Shown here piece by piece: positions 40,038 through 47,941 of a stretch of DNA of 48,746 nucleotides. Numbering within the stretch: position 1 is the stretch's first letter; the number at the start of each line of letters is the position of its first letter. A program made the translations under genes and the position numbers. Below the pieces are notes generated by a model, which worked only from the letters and a program-made list of their open reading frames with translations, made no database searches and was not told where the DNA came from. Origin of the DNA: a bacterium (GTDB taxonomy: Bacteria > Hydrothermota > UBA3073 > JACQXS01 > JAQTXJ01); assembly GCA_028688815.1 (NCBI GenBank), contig JAQTXJ010000007.1:1-48746 (forward strand). The letters are read 5' to 3'.

Positions 40038-41078
40038 ATGTATAAAAATAGAATTCCTATTCTTATTGCTGTATTACTTGTCTCTGTTATCAGTTGTTCA
40101 AAACAATCTCCTTTCGGTCCGAACGAGGTAAAGCAGTTAAAAAGTCCTTTGAAGGTACAGATTAAAGAAGAAAAATGTGTACCTATTGACGGGCTTGATA
40201 TTGCAATTTCCGGTTCCTATGCTTATTTATCATGCTGGGATGAATTAGATATAGTGAATATTTCTGACCCGTTAAATCCTTCCATTATCAAACATTTTGA
40301 TATTATCGGGTATATGAATAATATCGCAGTATCGGATTCCTTCGTATATATAACGAATAATGATTCCGGTAGTATCTTAATAATAAGCGTATCAAATCCT
40401 TTTAACCCGCAACAAGTTGGAGAATATAAATTTAATATACCTGTTTGTTTTCAAGACATCGCAGTTGTAGAAACACACCTTTATGTGACATCAGACTCGG
40501 GATTATACGTCATTGATGTCTCAAATCCTGCATCTCCATCTATGGTAGGTGAATATGATGCAGGTAAAGTTCACCCGGAATTTCTTATCAGTAACGGTTA
40601 TCTCTATCTTGAGAAAACCCTGGAAAATACAGCGGAACTTGTTATTTTTGACATTTCTACGCCATCGTCCCTGAAAAAAATAGGGAGCTATGTTATAAAT
40701 GGCGGTTGTATCTGGGGAATAACTCTTTCTTTTCCTTATATATATATGTCAGGATTATATTTTTTAGATAATTCCGATGAGGGAAATACTAAAGGCGGGT
40801 TCTGGGTGATAGATGTTTCAACTCCCTCTAATCCGAAAAAAACCGGGTTTTGTAATTTAAAGGATGAATATACCGATGGACTTGCAGTAACGGGTAATTA
40901 TGCCTGTATTGCTGCTGATGCTGCTTATAAGGTAATAGATATTTCAAATTTATCCCATCTATTAGAAATAGCTACTTGTAAATTAGAATATGGAACATCC
41001 GTAACAATAGTAGGCAATTATGCTTATGTTCTGGCATACGAGGGTTTATATATTATAGATACACGTATAAAATTATGA
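40038..41078 (+). CDS. LVIVD-repeat lipoprotein
   Basis: The 346-residue protein begins with a lipoprotein signal (MYKNRIPILIAVLLVSVISC, Cys at residue 20). It then has about six to seven LVIVD repeats of about 42 residues (LDIVNISDPLNPSIIKHF; ILIISVSNPFNPQQVGEY; LYVIDVSNPASPSMVGEY; FWVIDVSTPSNPKKTGF; YKVIDISNLSHLLEIAT; LYIIDTR), which form a beta-propeller. It is probably anchored in the outer membrane. The next gene overlaps its stop (ATGA). A 15-codon ORF (39998-40045) overlaps its start and might be a leader peptide. Confidence 0.85.
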   Translation: MYKNRIPILIAVLLVSVISCSKQSPFGPNEVKQLKSPLKVQIKEEKCVPIDGLDIAISGSYAYLSCWDELDIVNISDPLNPSIIKHFDIIGYMNNIAVSDSFVYITNNDSGSILIISVSNPFNPQQVGEYKFNIPVCFQDIAVVETHLYVTSDSGLYVIDVSNPASPSMVGEYDAGKVHPEFLISNGYLYLEKTLENTAELVIFDISTPSSLKKIGSYVINGGCIWGITLSFPYIYMSGLYFLDNSDEGNTKGGFWVIDVSTPSNPKKTGFCNLKDEYTDGLAVTGNYACIAADAAYKVIDISNLSHLLEIATCKLEYGTSVTIVGNYAYVLAYEGLYIIDTRIKL

Positions 41079-41569
41079 GTATCCTCTTAATTCAAACATT
41101 TTGTTCTATTGGATTTAACCCGGGAATAGTTCTTTCCCCTTCCTTGAATTTATGGGAAGGATGGGTAGGTCCGGGAATTAACGGAGGACTCATTTTTAAA
41201 ACTGAAATTCCATATGAAATGAGTATAAATTGTGTATTATCGGCAAATATACAAAATGTTTCAAGTAATAACGATAATTTTTCATATAAATCTGCAGGGA
41301 TAAATCTGGGATTAGAAAAATATTTAGGAAATTTTATGATATCCGGAGGAGCTTGTTTTGAAATGCCTTTTCACTGGCAATTGAATAATTATAGCTTGAC
41401 GGGTGTATCTAATTTTTGGGGATATTATGCAGAAGGCTTGTATACAATAAGAAAAAATGAAAAATTTTCTGTCAATATAGGATTATCATATCATAGTTAC
41501 TTCTTGTTAAAAGATTTTATGCAATTTAGAGGAAATGTTGAAATGTTATTCAATAATAGGAGGTCGTAA
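41075..41569 (+). CDS. Small outer-membrane barrel candidate
   Basis: I do not recognise the family of this 164-residue protein. It has a short hydrophobic start (MSILLIQTFCSIGF) and a series of amphipathic strands (GPGINGGLIFKT, SINCVLSANIQNVSS, SAGINLGLEKYLGNFMISGGACFEM, FSVNIGLSYHSYFLL) fitting a small beta-barrel. The end (MLFNNRRS) lacks the usual terminal aromatic residue. It overlaps both neighbours (ATGA with the LVIVD gene, TAATG with the TPR gene), so the three products are made together. Confidence 0.6.
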   Translation: MSILLIQTFCSIGFNPGIVLSPSLNLWEGWVGPGINGGLIFKTEIPYEMSINCVLSANIQNVSSNNDNFSYKSAGINLGLEKYLGNFMISGGACFEMPFHWQLNNYSLTGVSNFWGYYAEGLYTIRKNEKFSVNIGLSYHSYFLLKDFMQFRGNVEMLFNNRRS

Positions 41570-44500
41570 TGAAAAAAGTGATAGGATTTTTAGTGCTGGC
41601 AGTTTCTTTCGGAATTGCCGGAATTGTTAATGCTCTTTCGACTTCGCTCAAGACAGGCGAAAAAGTAAAAGCATACGAAGAAGAAATAACCTTGCCGACA
41701 TATACGGTTTATCCTGAAAACCCTTACCCATTTTTTGACAAGACGGAATATTACCGCAACCATATTTATCCTTACCCTATGCAGGCAGATTTATCACGCG
41801 ACGGCAAGGTAAACCGGGAATATAGATTCATAACTATTGAAAACGAATATCTAAAAGTAACTGTTGCTCCTTTCTTAGGGGGAAAACTTTATAACATCTA
41901 TGATAAAGTCAATAAACGGGAAGTCCTTTATACAAATCATGTCATAAAACCGGCTCTTTACGGAGTACGCGGAGCGTGGTGTTCGGGAGGAATATCTTTT
42001 AACTTCCCATACGCGCATACGGTTACCGCTTTCAGTACCGTTGACAACGTTCTCAAGGAAAATCCTGACGGCAGCGCTTCAATAACAATTAGCAATATCG
42101 AAAGAAGACATAGTATGAAATGGAGCGTTACGCTTACTCTTTATCCCGGCAAATACTATGTAGAGGAATCCGTAACTCTCTGCAATCGTACCGATTCTCC
42201 CCATAGGTATCATTTCTGGTCAATATGCGCGGTTCATGTAAACGAGGACTGTCAGATGATATATCCGGCACAGCGGGTCATTGACCACGAACAGACAGCG
42301 GTTTTCGCCTGGCCTATCGCAGACAGCATTGCAGAACCGTCATTCAAGGGAACGGACATAAGTTTTCATAAAAACTTAACTCACTCCGTTGCTCTTAGCG
42401 CTTATCATCCTACCGATAATTTCTTTTGCTATTATGACCATAGGATTAACAAGGGACTCGCCCATTGCGGAGATAGAAATGTACTTATAGGCACGAAGTT
42501 TTGGGATTTCGGTAATAATATATACGGGAAATATACATCATCCGTGAGATTAACCGATAATGATGGTGAATATAATGAAGTAGACAGCAGCCCGTTTTTA
42601 ACACAATCGGTTTTCAGATTATTAATGCCACAACAGGTTATAAGCTGGAAAGAAAATTGGTTCCCGATAAACGATACAAGAGGATTGGTGACCGCAAATC
42701 CCGAAGGCGCATTAAATATAATCAAAAAAGACAAAACTGCTGAAATACTTATTAACGTAAACGAAATATTAATGGATGGAATTCTCGTAATAAAAGCCGG
42801 AGATAAAGAGATATTAAAGAAATCGGTTACGATAACACCCGGGAAAGTATATTCCGAAGAACTTCCATATTCAAAAGAAGACGGTATGATTTCAGTAAAA
42901 CTAACCTCCGGGGATAAATATTTTATAAACTATGTTGAAAAAGCACCTCTCCCCGATGAAAAGCTTCCAAAACCAGGGCTTTTCCCTGCTGAAGATAAAC
43001 CGGTCAAACAAATGACCGCCGAAGAAGCCTACTTAAAAGGAATGTACTTTATAACTCATGAAAGAAATGAAGATGCGTTAAGTTATTTCAACGGCGCGCT
43101 TGAGAAAGACCCAGGTTATTCGTCAGCGCACAATATGATAGGAATTATGTATTACCAGAGAGGGCAGTGGGATAAAGCGATTCCTCATTTTGAGGCATCC
43201 ATAAACAGGGATGCAGAACAGGGAACACCGCATTATTATTTAGGGCTTATACATAAACGAAAAGTTGAATTTGAGGATGCTACAAGAGAACTTTCAATAG
43301 CGGGAAGGGATATCTCAACATCCTCGTCTGCAAATCGTTATCTCGGGGAAATAGAATTTACCAAAAACAATATTCCAAAAGCAATCCATTATTTTAAAGA
43401 AGCGCTTGTAAGAAATAACAGGTCTACGGAAGTACAGGCTCTCCTTGCTATCGCTTATCGTAAATCGGGTGACACTAAAGGTGCATTGGCGCTTGACAAT
43501 AAGATTCTTGCTGAAGACCCGACAAATCACCTTGCAATTTGGGAAAAATATATCCTTACGGGAGATAATAAAAATCTTGAGGGTTTTAGAAAGATTATCC
43601 GCGGGAATGATTACAATTACATTGAAATTGCAATTAATTATGCAAATTGCGGATTATACGGGGATGCTTGTAAAGTTCTTAAAGATGTAATAGAAGTAAA
43701 TGGCAGTAAACAAGTCTCTCTTACTTCCGAACATTTCGCGGATGAATCGGGAGACAAATTTACAGACACTGAGAAGTTTGTAACCGAAAATGCAGTCTTT
43801 CCGATGGTATATTATTATTTAGGTTACTATTCGAAACTAATCGGCGACAAAGATTATGCCGGTTTTTATAAAAAAGTTTCCGATTCAAAAAACTGGGATT
43901 ATGTTTTTCCGTGGGGACTTGATGCTTTAAACGTGCTTGAAAGCGTTATAAAAGATAATCCTGATGATTATCTTGCGAGAATGGCATTGGGCAATCTTCT
44001 TATGAACTCTTACAGAGAAGATGAAGCCATAGAACAGTGGAAAAAAGCAACCGAAAACGTTGAAAAACTACCTGCCGAAGCAACCTCAAAACGCAATGAA
44101 TTCATTACCATCATTTACAGGAATCTTGGTCATATTTACAGTAAGGCAAAAGGCGATGCAAAATCTGCATTCTTATGGTACGAAAAGGGATTGAAATATA
44201 AACCCGATTATGCCGATTATTACAAGGAATTAGGCGAAGCAGCGGCATCTGCAGGTGAAATAGAAAAAGGTATAAAATATCTTGAACCAATGATAGGAAA
44301 AATCAGGAAATCATCAGTCGTTGCAAGAGGACTTGTTCCTTTATATATACAACAGGGTGATGATGATAGGATTATTAAGTTAATAGAGACAAACCAGTTT
44401 GAAAACTGGGAAGGCGAATATACCGTATATAACTGGTATAAAGATGCTCATTTAAGGAAAGCGGATAAGTTAATAGATAAAAAAGCATTAAGCGATGCGG

Positions 44501-45009
44501 TAAAAGAAATGGAAACAGCGCTTGTTATACCAAAAAATATAGGTGATATGGGTGGTGTTTCCTATGACAAATCGTTCCGTGGGGAAGCAAAGATTTACTG
44601 GAAACTCGGGAATCTCTATAAACAGATGAAGAATGACAGTATGGCGCAATCAACATTTACGAGAGCAATAGACAAAGCTCCGCCCGAGTATTCATTGGAA
44701 GAACGTTATTATTATGCAATGTGCCTTAAAGCGGTGGGCAGGGAAAAAGAAATTAGTAACATACTCGATAAGATAATAGAGTACTCCAATTTAATGTTAA
44801 TCCAGAGACCTGCGGCAGTTTACAACAAAGACGCTACGGCGAGTTATAATTTCTTCATAGGTCTGGCTTATAAAGGCAAAGGTGACAAAGAGAAAGCGAT
44901 AAAGCATTTCAAAATATCCATAAAATCTTATGAAGAAATAGGAGCAACTTCAGACCCGAATTATGCCCAGGCAAAAACTATGTTGGCAGAACTAAAAAAG
45001 TCTATTTAA
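41569..45009 (+). CDS. Exported DUF5107-TPR protein
   Basis: The 1146-residue protein has a signal peptide (residues 1-22) and an AGGAGG site before the ATG. A DUF5107 domain (about 45-360: REYRFITIENEYLKVTVAPFLGGKLYNIYDK, RGAWCSGGISFNFPYAH, HRYHFWSICAV) follows. It resembles the galactose-mutarotase fold. More than ten TPRs then run to the end (AEEAYLKGMYFITHERNEDALSYFNGAL; AHNMIGIMYYQRGQWDKAIPHF; and others). Such proteins occur in sugar-use loci of Bacteroidota and relatives. Codons 22-29 (LSTSLKTG) are read through a GACTTCGCTCAAGAC-type repeat. A terminator follows the stop. Confidence 0.9.
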   Translation: MKKVIGFLVLAVSFGIAGIVNALSTSLKTGEKVKAYEEEITLPTYTVYPENPYPFFDKTEYYRNHIYPYPMQADLSRDGKVNREYRFITIENEYLKVTVAPFLGGKLYNIYDKVNKREVLYTNHVIKPALYGVRGAWCSGGISFNFPYAHTVTAFSTVDNVLKENPDGSASITISNIERRHSMKWSVTLTLYPGKYYVEESVTLCNRTDSPHRYHFWSICAVHVNEDCQMIYPAQRVIDHEQTAVFAWPIADSIAEPSFKGTDISFHKNLTHSVALSAYHPTDNFFCYYDHRINKGLAHCGDRNVLIGTKFWDFGNNIYGKYTSSVRLTDNDGEYNEVDSSPFLTQSVFRLLMPQQVISWKENWFPINDTRGLVTANPEGALNIIKKDKTAEILINVNEILMDGILVIKAGDKEILKKSVTITPGKVYSEELPYSKEDGMISVKLTSGDKYFINYVEKAPLPDEKLPKPGLFPAEDKPVKQMTAEEAYLKGMYFITHERNEDALSYFNGALEKDPGYSSAHNMIGIMYYQRGQWDKAIPHFEASINRDAEQGTPHYYLGLIHKRKVEFEDATRELSIAGRDISTSSSANRYLGEIEFTKNNIPKAIHYFKEALVRNNRSTEVQALLAIAYRKSGDTKGALALDNKILAEDPTNHLAIWEKYILTGDNKNLEGFRKIIRGNDYNYIEIAINYANCGLYGDACKVLKDVIEVNGSKQVSLTSEHFADESGDKFTDTEKFVTENAVFPMVYYYLGYYSKLIGDKDYAGFYKKVSDSKNWDYVFPWGLDALNVLESVIKDNPDDYLARMALGNLLMNSYREDEAIEQWKKATENVEKLPAEATSKRNEFITIIYRNLGHIYSKAKGDAKSAFLWYEKGLKYKPDYADYYKELGEAAASAGEIEKGIKYLEPMIGKIRKSSVVARGLVPLYIQQGDDDRIIKLIETNQFENWEGEYTVYNWYKDAHLRKADKLIDKKALSDAVKEMETALVIPKNIGDMGGVSYDKSFRGEAKIYWKLGNLYKQMKNDSMAQSTFTRAIDKAPPEYSLEERYYYAMCLKAVGREKEISNILDKIIEYSNLMLIQRPAAVYNKDATASYNFFIGLAYKGKGDKEKAIKHFKISIKSYEEIGATSDPNYAQAKTMLAELKKSI

Positions 45010-45017
45010 CAAAAGTT

Positions 45018-45056
45018 AAAAAACCCTCCTTGCGGTAAGCAGGGAGGGTTTTTTAT
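45018..45056. terminator. Bidirectional rho-independent terminator
   Basis: AAAACCCTCCTTGC-GGTAA-GCAGGGAGGGTTTTTT: a 13-base stem (one G-T pair) flanked by A and T runs, so it can end both the DUF5107-TPR message and the convergent fakA-degV message. Confidence 0.92.
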
Positions 45057-45082
45057 AAGAAAATATCCTAATTTATTGAAAT

Positions 45083-45931
45083 TTACCTGTCAAAAGATTG
45101 CGACGGACAGAAAGCAAGCCCCCATGTTCCTGGTCCTGCATGTGTTCCAACGACTCCACCGATTATGCTTGTAATGTTAGTTTTGCATTCAAAATTTTCC
45201 ATTAACATTTTCTCAAGTTCTTTTGTTTTGTCCTCGCACTCTGCATTTATTAAGATAGTATCTATAGAGCTTTTACCTACAATTCCGGATATAAGCTCTT
45301 TGTACTTCGGGAGCACCTTTTTTGAACCACGGATTTTCTCAGCAGGAACAATAATCCCTTCCTTAAAAGAAAGAATGGGAATTATATGTAAAATACTTCC
45401 GAGCAGGCTTTGCGCTTTACCTATCCTGCCACCTTTTTCAAGATGCTTTAAATTCTCAACAGTAAAATATATTATGATTTTATGCTTTAACTGGTTAACA
45501 AGCTGAATTATTTGCTCTTTCTCCCATCCAGCCTTTACCGCTTTTGCAGCATAAAGTACAAGTAACCCCAGTCCTACGGAAACCATCCCGGAATCTATTA
45601 TTGTTATATCTTTTGAGGTTGATTTTTTTGCAAGGTTTGCAGATTCACAGGTCCCGCTTAACTTGCTTGATATGTGAATTGATATTACAGTATCTTCTTG
45701 TATCGCGGTATATCTATCTATAAAATCTTTTGGAGTCGGTTGTGAAGTTGTGGGTAACCCATAAGGCTCAAATTCCCGTAGTTTACGGTAAAACTCTTCT
45801 TTGGAAATATCTATACCTTCTTTATATACTTTATCTCCAAAAGTTATATACAGAGGAATGACTTCTATGTTATACTCCCTGTATAAATCCTTTGATAAAT
45901 CTGCAGTACTGTCTGTTATTATTTTTATCAT
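45083..45931 (-). CDS. DegV family fatty-acid-binding protein (FakB)
   Basis: The 282-residue protein is a DegV/FakB protein, which holds a fatty acid so that FakA can phosphorylate it. Motifs: KIITDSTADLSKDLYREY (residues 3-20), LPTTSQPTPKDF (about 78-89), ISIHISSKLSGTCESA (about 103-118), and a C-terminal GGVVGTHAGPGTWGLAF (about 258-274). It is coupled to fakA by a four-base overlap, as in many operons, so exogenous fatty-acid activation to acyl-phosphate for phospholipid synthesis is likely. Confidence 0.93.
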   Translation of the reverse strand: MIKIITDSTADLSKDLYREYNIEVIPLYITFGDKVYKEGIDISKEEFYRKLREFEPYGLPTTSQPTPKDFIDRYTAIQEDTVISIHISSKLSGTCESANLAKKSTSKDITIIDSGMVSVGLGLLVLYAAKAVKAGWEKEQIIQLVNQLKHKIIIYFTVENLKHLEKGGRIGKAQSLLGSILHIIPILSFKEGIIVPAEKIRGSKKVLPKYKELISGIVGKSSIDTILINAECEDKTKELEKMLMENFECKTNITSIIGGVVGTHAGPGTWGLAFCPSQSFDR

Positions 45932-47520
45932 TCTACCGATATAATGTAATCATAATGTGGTTGCCCACCGTAATAAGTTTCTATGTCAAGTTCCGGGAAT
46001 GCTTTCCCGACATTTGAACGCAGACCTTCAATATCTTCATCCTGTGATTGGTAAAATATAGAGATTATGGTATCGTTATCTGTTATCATTCTTTTCAAGA
46101 GGTTAAGAAGCTCCTGTTCCGGTTTTTTCCCGGTGTTAACAATAGAATCATTGTATATGCCAATGTAATTTCCTTTTTTTATTTCCATGCCGTTAATTTT
46201 AGAGTCCCTGACTGCTTTTGTTATTTCCCCGGACTTCACCCGATTAATCGCCGATTCCATACGTTCTATGTTTTCTTCAACGGAAGCTTCTTGAGAAAAA
46301 GCCATAACTGCCGATATTCCTTCGGGAAGCGTTTTCGTTGATAGAATGTGTATTTTTTTGTTACTGTGCTCACCTGCTTTTTTTGCGGCTGCAATTATAT
46401 TCTTGTTGTTGGGCAAAAGAAAAATCGTACTAGCTTTTGTAGAATCAATAACTGATTTAAGTTCGGCAACAGAAGGATTCATTGTCTGTCCTCCCGATAA
46501 TGTACGGGTATTTAGTTTTTTAAATATCTCCTTGAACCCGTCCCCGGGGACTACGGCAAGAATAGCTTTATCAAGAAGAAATTCCGAATGCTGCGCTTCC
46601 ATATCTTCAATTTTAATTTGTTCTACTTTCCCATAATGTCTAACGGCTTCAATAACTTTATCCGGAGTGTTCGTGTGAATGTGTATTTTCGATATGTCTT
46701 GTTTATTTGTGTTACAGGAGAGCAAATTATTTGAACTTGCGATTATGACTTCGCTGCCAAACGTTTTTAGTTTTTCGTTTAACTCTTCGGTTACTCTTTC
46801 CATTAGCAGGAAATCAAGACAATATTTTTCTTCTATAACTGTCTTTTCAATATGGGGCTTTTCGGATATCCCGGGAGTATAAACTTTCGATAGGTATGTA
46901 TCATCCCCGTCTATCGCTTTCAATACGCCTTCAATCATAAACAGTAATCCCTGCCCGCCTGCATCAACTACATTTGCTTTTTTTAATTCAGGAAGCAAGT
47001 TTTGAGTTTCTATCAAAACTTTTTCTCCTGTTTCCAGTATATGTCTTAAGATTGTAATTATATCTTTGTTTTCGTGTGCCAATTTTACTGCTGATTTTGC
47101 AGTTTCTCTTAACAAAGTTAAAATCGTTCCTTCTGCTGGTTTATCAATAGATGAATAAGCTTTATCAGAAGATATTTTGAGTGATTTTGCCAAATCCATA
47201 GAATCTATGCGTAACTTATCTCCTATGCCTTCTGCGAGTCCCTGGAGTATTTGTGAAAGAATAACTCCTGACGAGCCTCTCGCTCCGAGAAGAGAGTTGT
47301 TTGCTATAGTTTGAGCTATGTGAGGTAAAGACTCGTTAGATGTATTATCCAGGGCTTCGGTAACTTTTTGAAGGGTAAGCGACATATTTGTTCCCGTGTC
47401 ACCATCAGGTATTGGGAATACGTTAAGTGAATTCACAACTTCTTTATTTTGTGTCAACCAATGGGTACCGCTGCATACCGCAAATTTAAGTCGTTTCCCG
47501 TCACAGTAATAAATAGACAT
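45928..47520 (-). CDS. fakA: Fatty acid kinase catalytic subunit FakA (DAK2 domain)
   Basis: FakA phosphorylates FakB-bound fatty acids. The 530-residue protein has the N-terminal DAK2 kinase domain with PIPDGDTGTNMSLTLQKV (about residues 37-54), LLGARGSSGVILSQILQG (about 82-99) and KPAEGTILTLLRETAKSA. DAGGQGLLFMIEGVL follows at about 195, then the middle and C-terminal DegV-like domains. The C-terminus ends YYGGQPHYDYIISVE, typical for the family. The ATG at 47520 coincides with the predicted transcription start (leaderless). degV/fakB overlaps the end. Confidence 0.95.
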   Translation of the reverse strand: MSIYYCDGKRLKFAVCSGTHWLTQNKEVVNSLNVFPIPDGDTGTNMSLTLQKVTEALDNTSNESLPHIAQTIANNSLLGARGSSGVILSQILQGLAEGIGDKLRIDSMDLAKSLKISSDKAYSSIDKPAEGTILTLLRETAKSAVKLAHENKDIITILRHILETGEKVLIETQNLLPELKKANVVDAGGQGLLFMIEGVLKAIDGDDTYLSKVYTPGISEKPHIEKTVIEEKYCLDFLLMERVTEELNEKLKTFGSEVIIASSNNLLSCNTNKQDISKIHIHTNTPDKVIEAVRHYGKVEQIKIEDMEAQHSEFLLDKAILAVVPGDGFKEIFKKLNTRTLSGGQTMNPSVAELKSVIDSTKASTIFLLPNNKNIIAAAKKAGEHSNKKIHILSTKTLPEGISAVMAFSQEASVEENIERMESAINRVKSGEITKAVRDSKINGMEIKKGNYIGIYNDSIVNTGKKPEQELLNLLKRMITDNDTIISIFYQSQDEDIEGLRSNVGKAFPELDIETYYGGQPHYDYIISVE

Positions 47521-47526
47521 TGTTGA

Positions 47527-47555
47527 ATCCTAAAATAATCTAAATGTCTTGTCAA
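47527..47555 (-). promoter_or_regulatory. fakA promoter, predicted leaderless
   Basis: TTGACA (47555-47550), 17 bases, TAGGAT (47532-47527). The expected +1 is 47520, the A of the fakA ATG. Confidence 0.78.
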
Positions 47556-47756
47556 TATTTTACTGGTATAAAATTGGTACTAATAATCCGCCTGAGGTGG
47601 AACTAAGGCAGAGGACGCCCCGCTTCTCATAAGACGGGATCTTCGACACAGAGGGGTAAACTCCGAACGCACATAGAAAAATTAGCTGCCCTATAGCCTT
47701 TGGATGGACAGGTCTGTTTGGTATGTGGTTTTAATTTCTTAAGTGGAATTCTAAGA
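47556..47756 (-). other. Unexplained GC-richer segment between tRNA-Met and fakA
   Basis: About 200 bases downstream of the tRNA on the same strand. The part 47585-47700 is richer in GC than other spacers and has possible structure: a CCCG-t-CTT...AAG-CGGG hairpin (about 47616-47636), and a TTCG/CGAA pairing nearby. I could not match it to 6S, SRP, tmRNA or RNase P RNA. It may be a small RNA, processed from the tRNA transcript, or repeat remains. Confidence 0.3.
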
Positions 47757-47833
47757 TGGTTGCGGGGGTAGGATTTGAACCTACGACCTTCAGGTTATGG
47801 GCCTGACGAGCTGCCAGACTGCTCCACCCCGCG
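47757..47833 (-). tRNA. Initiator tRNA-Met (CAT), CCA encoded
   Basis: A complete 77-base cloverleaf. The acceptor is CGCGGGG/CCCCGC with an unpaired C1-A72, which marks an initiator. It has D arm GGAGCAGTCTGGCAGCTC, anticodon loop CCCATAA, T arm GTAGGTTCAAATCCTAC, discriminator A73 and genomic CCA. The anticodon stem is TCAGG/CCTGA, so one of the usual three initiator G-C pairs is replaced by A-T. Confidence 0.96.
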
Positions 47834-47844
47834 ATATATTATTT

Positions 47845-47873
47845 AACCTAATCTAATCTTCTGCTTTTGTCAA
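47845..47873 (-). promoter_or_regulatory. Promoter of the initiator tRNA
   Basis: TTGACA (47873-47868), 17 bases, TAGGTT (47850-47845), about 12 bases before the tRNA 5' end. Confidence 0.7.
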
Positions 47874-47941
47874 GATGTTAATTATAGAGAGTTCTCTCAT
47901 TCTTTTATTTTTTCCCCTACCTACTGCCTACTATCTACTAT

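Noticed and set aside
39998-40045. 15-codon ORF overlapping the LVIVD gene start
   Set aside because: It could be a leader peptide, but there is only a weak ribosome site and no further support, so it is not listed as a gene.
47581-47700. Match to 6S, SRP, tmRNA or RNase P RNA
   Set aside because: Only short chance similarities (an AAGGCAGA..ACGC word as in SRP RNA) were found; the diagnostic loops are missing.
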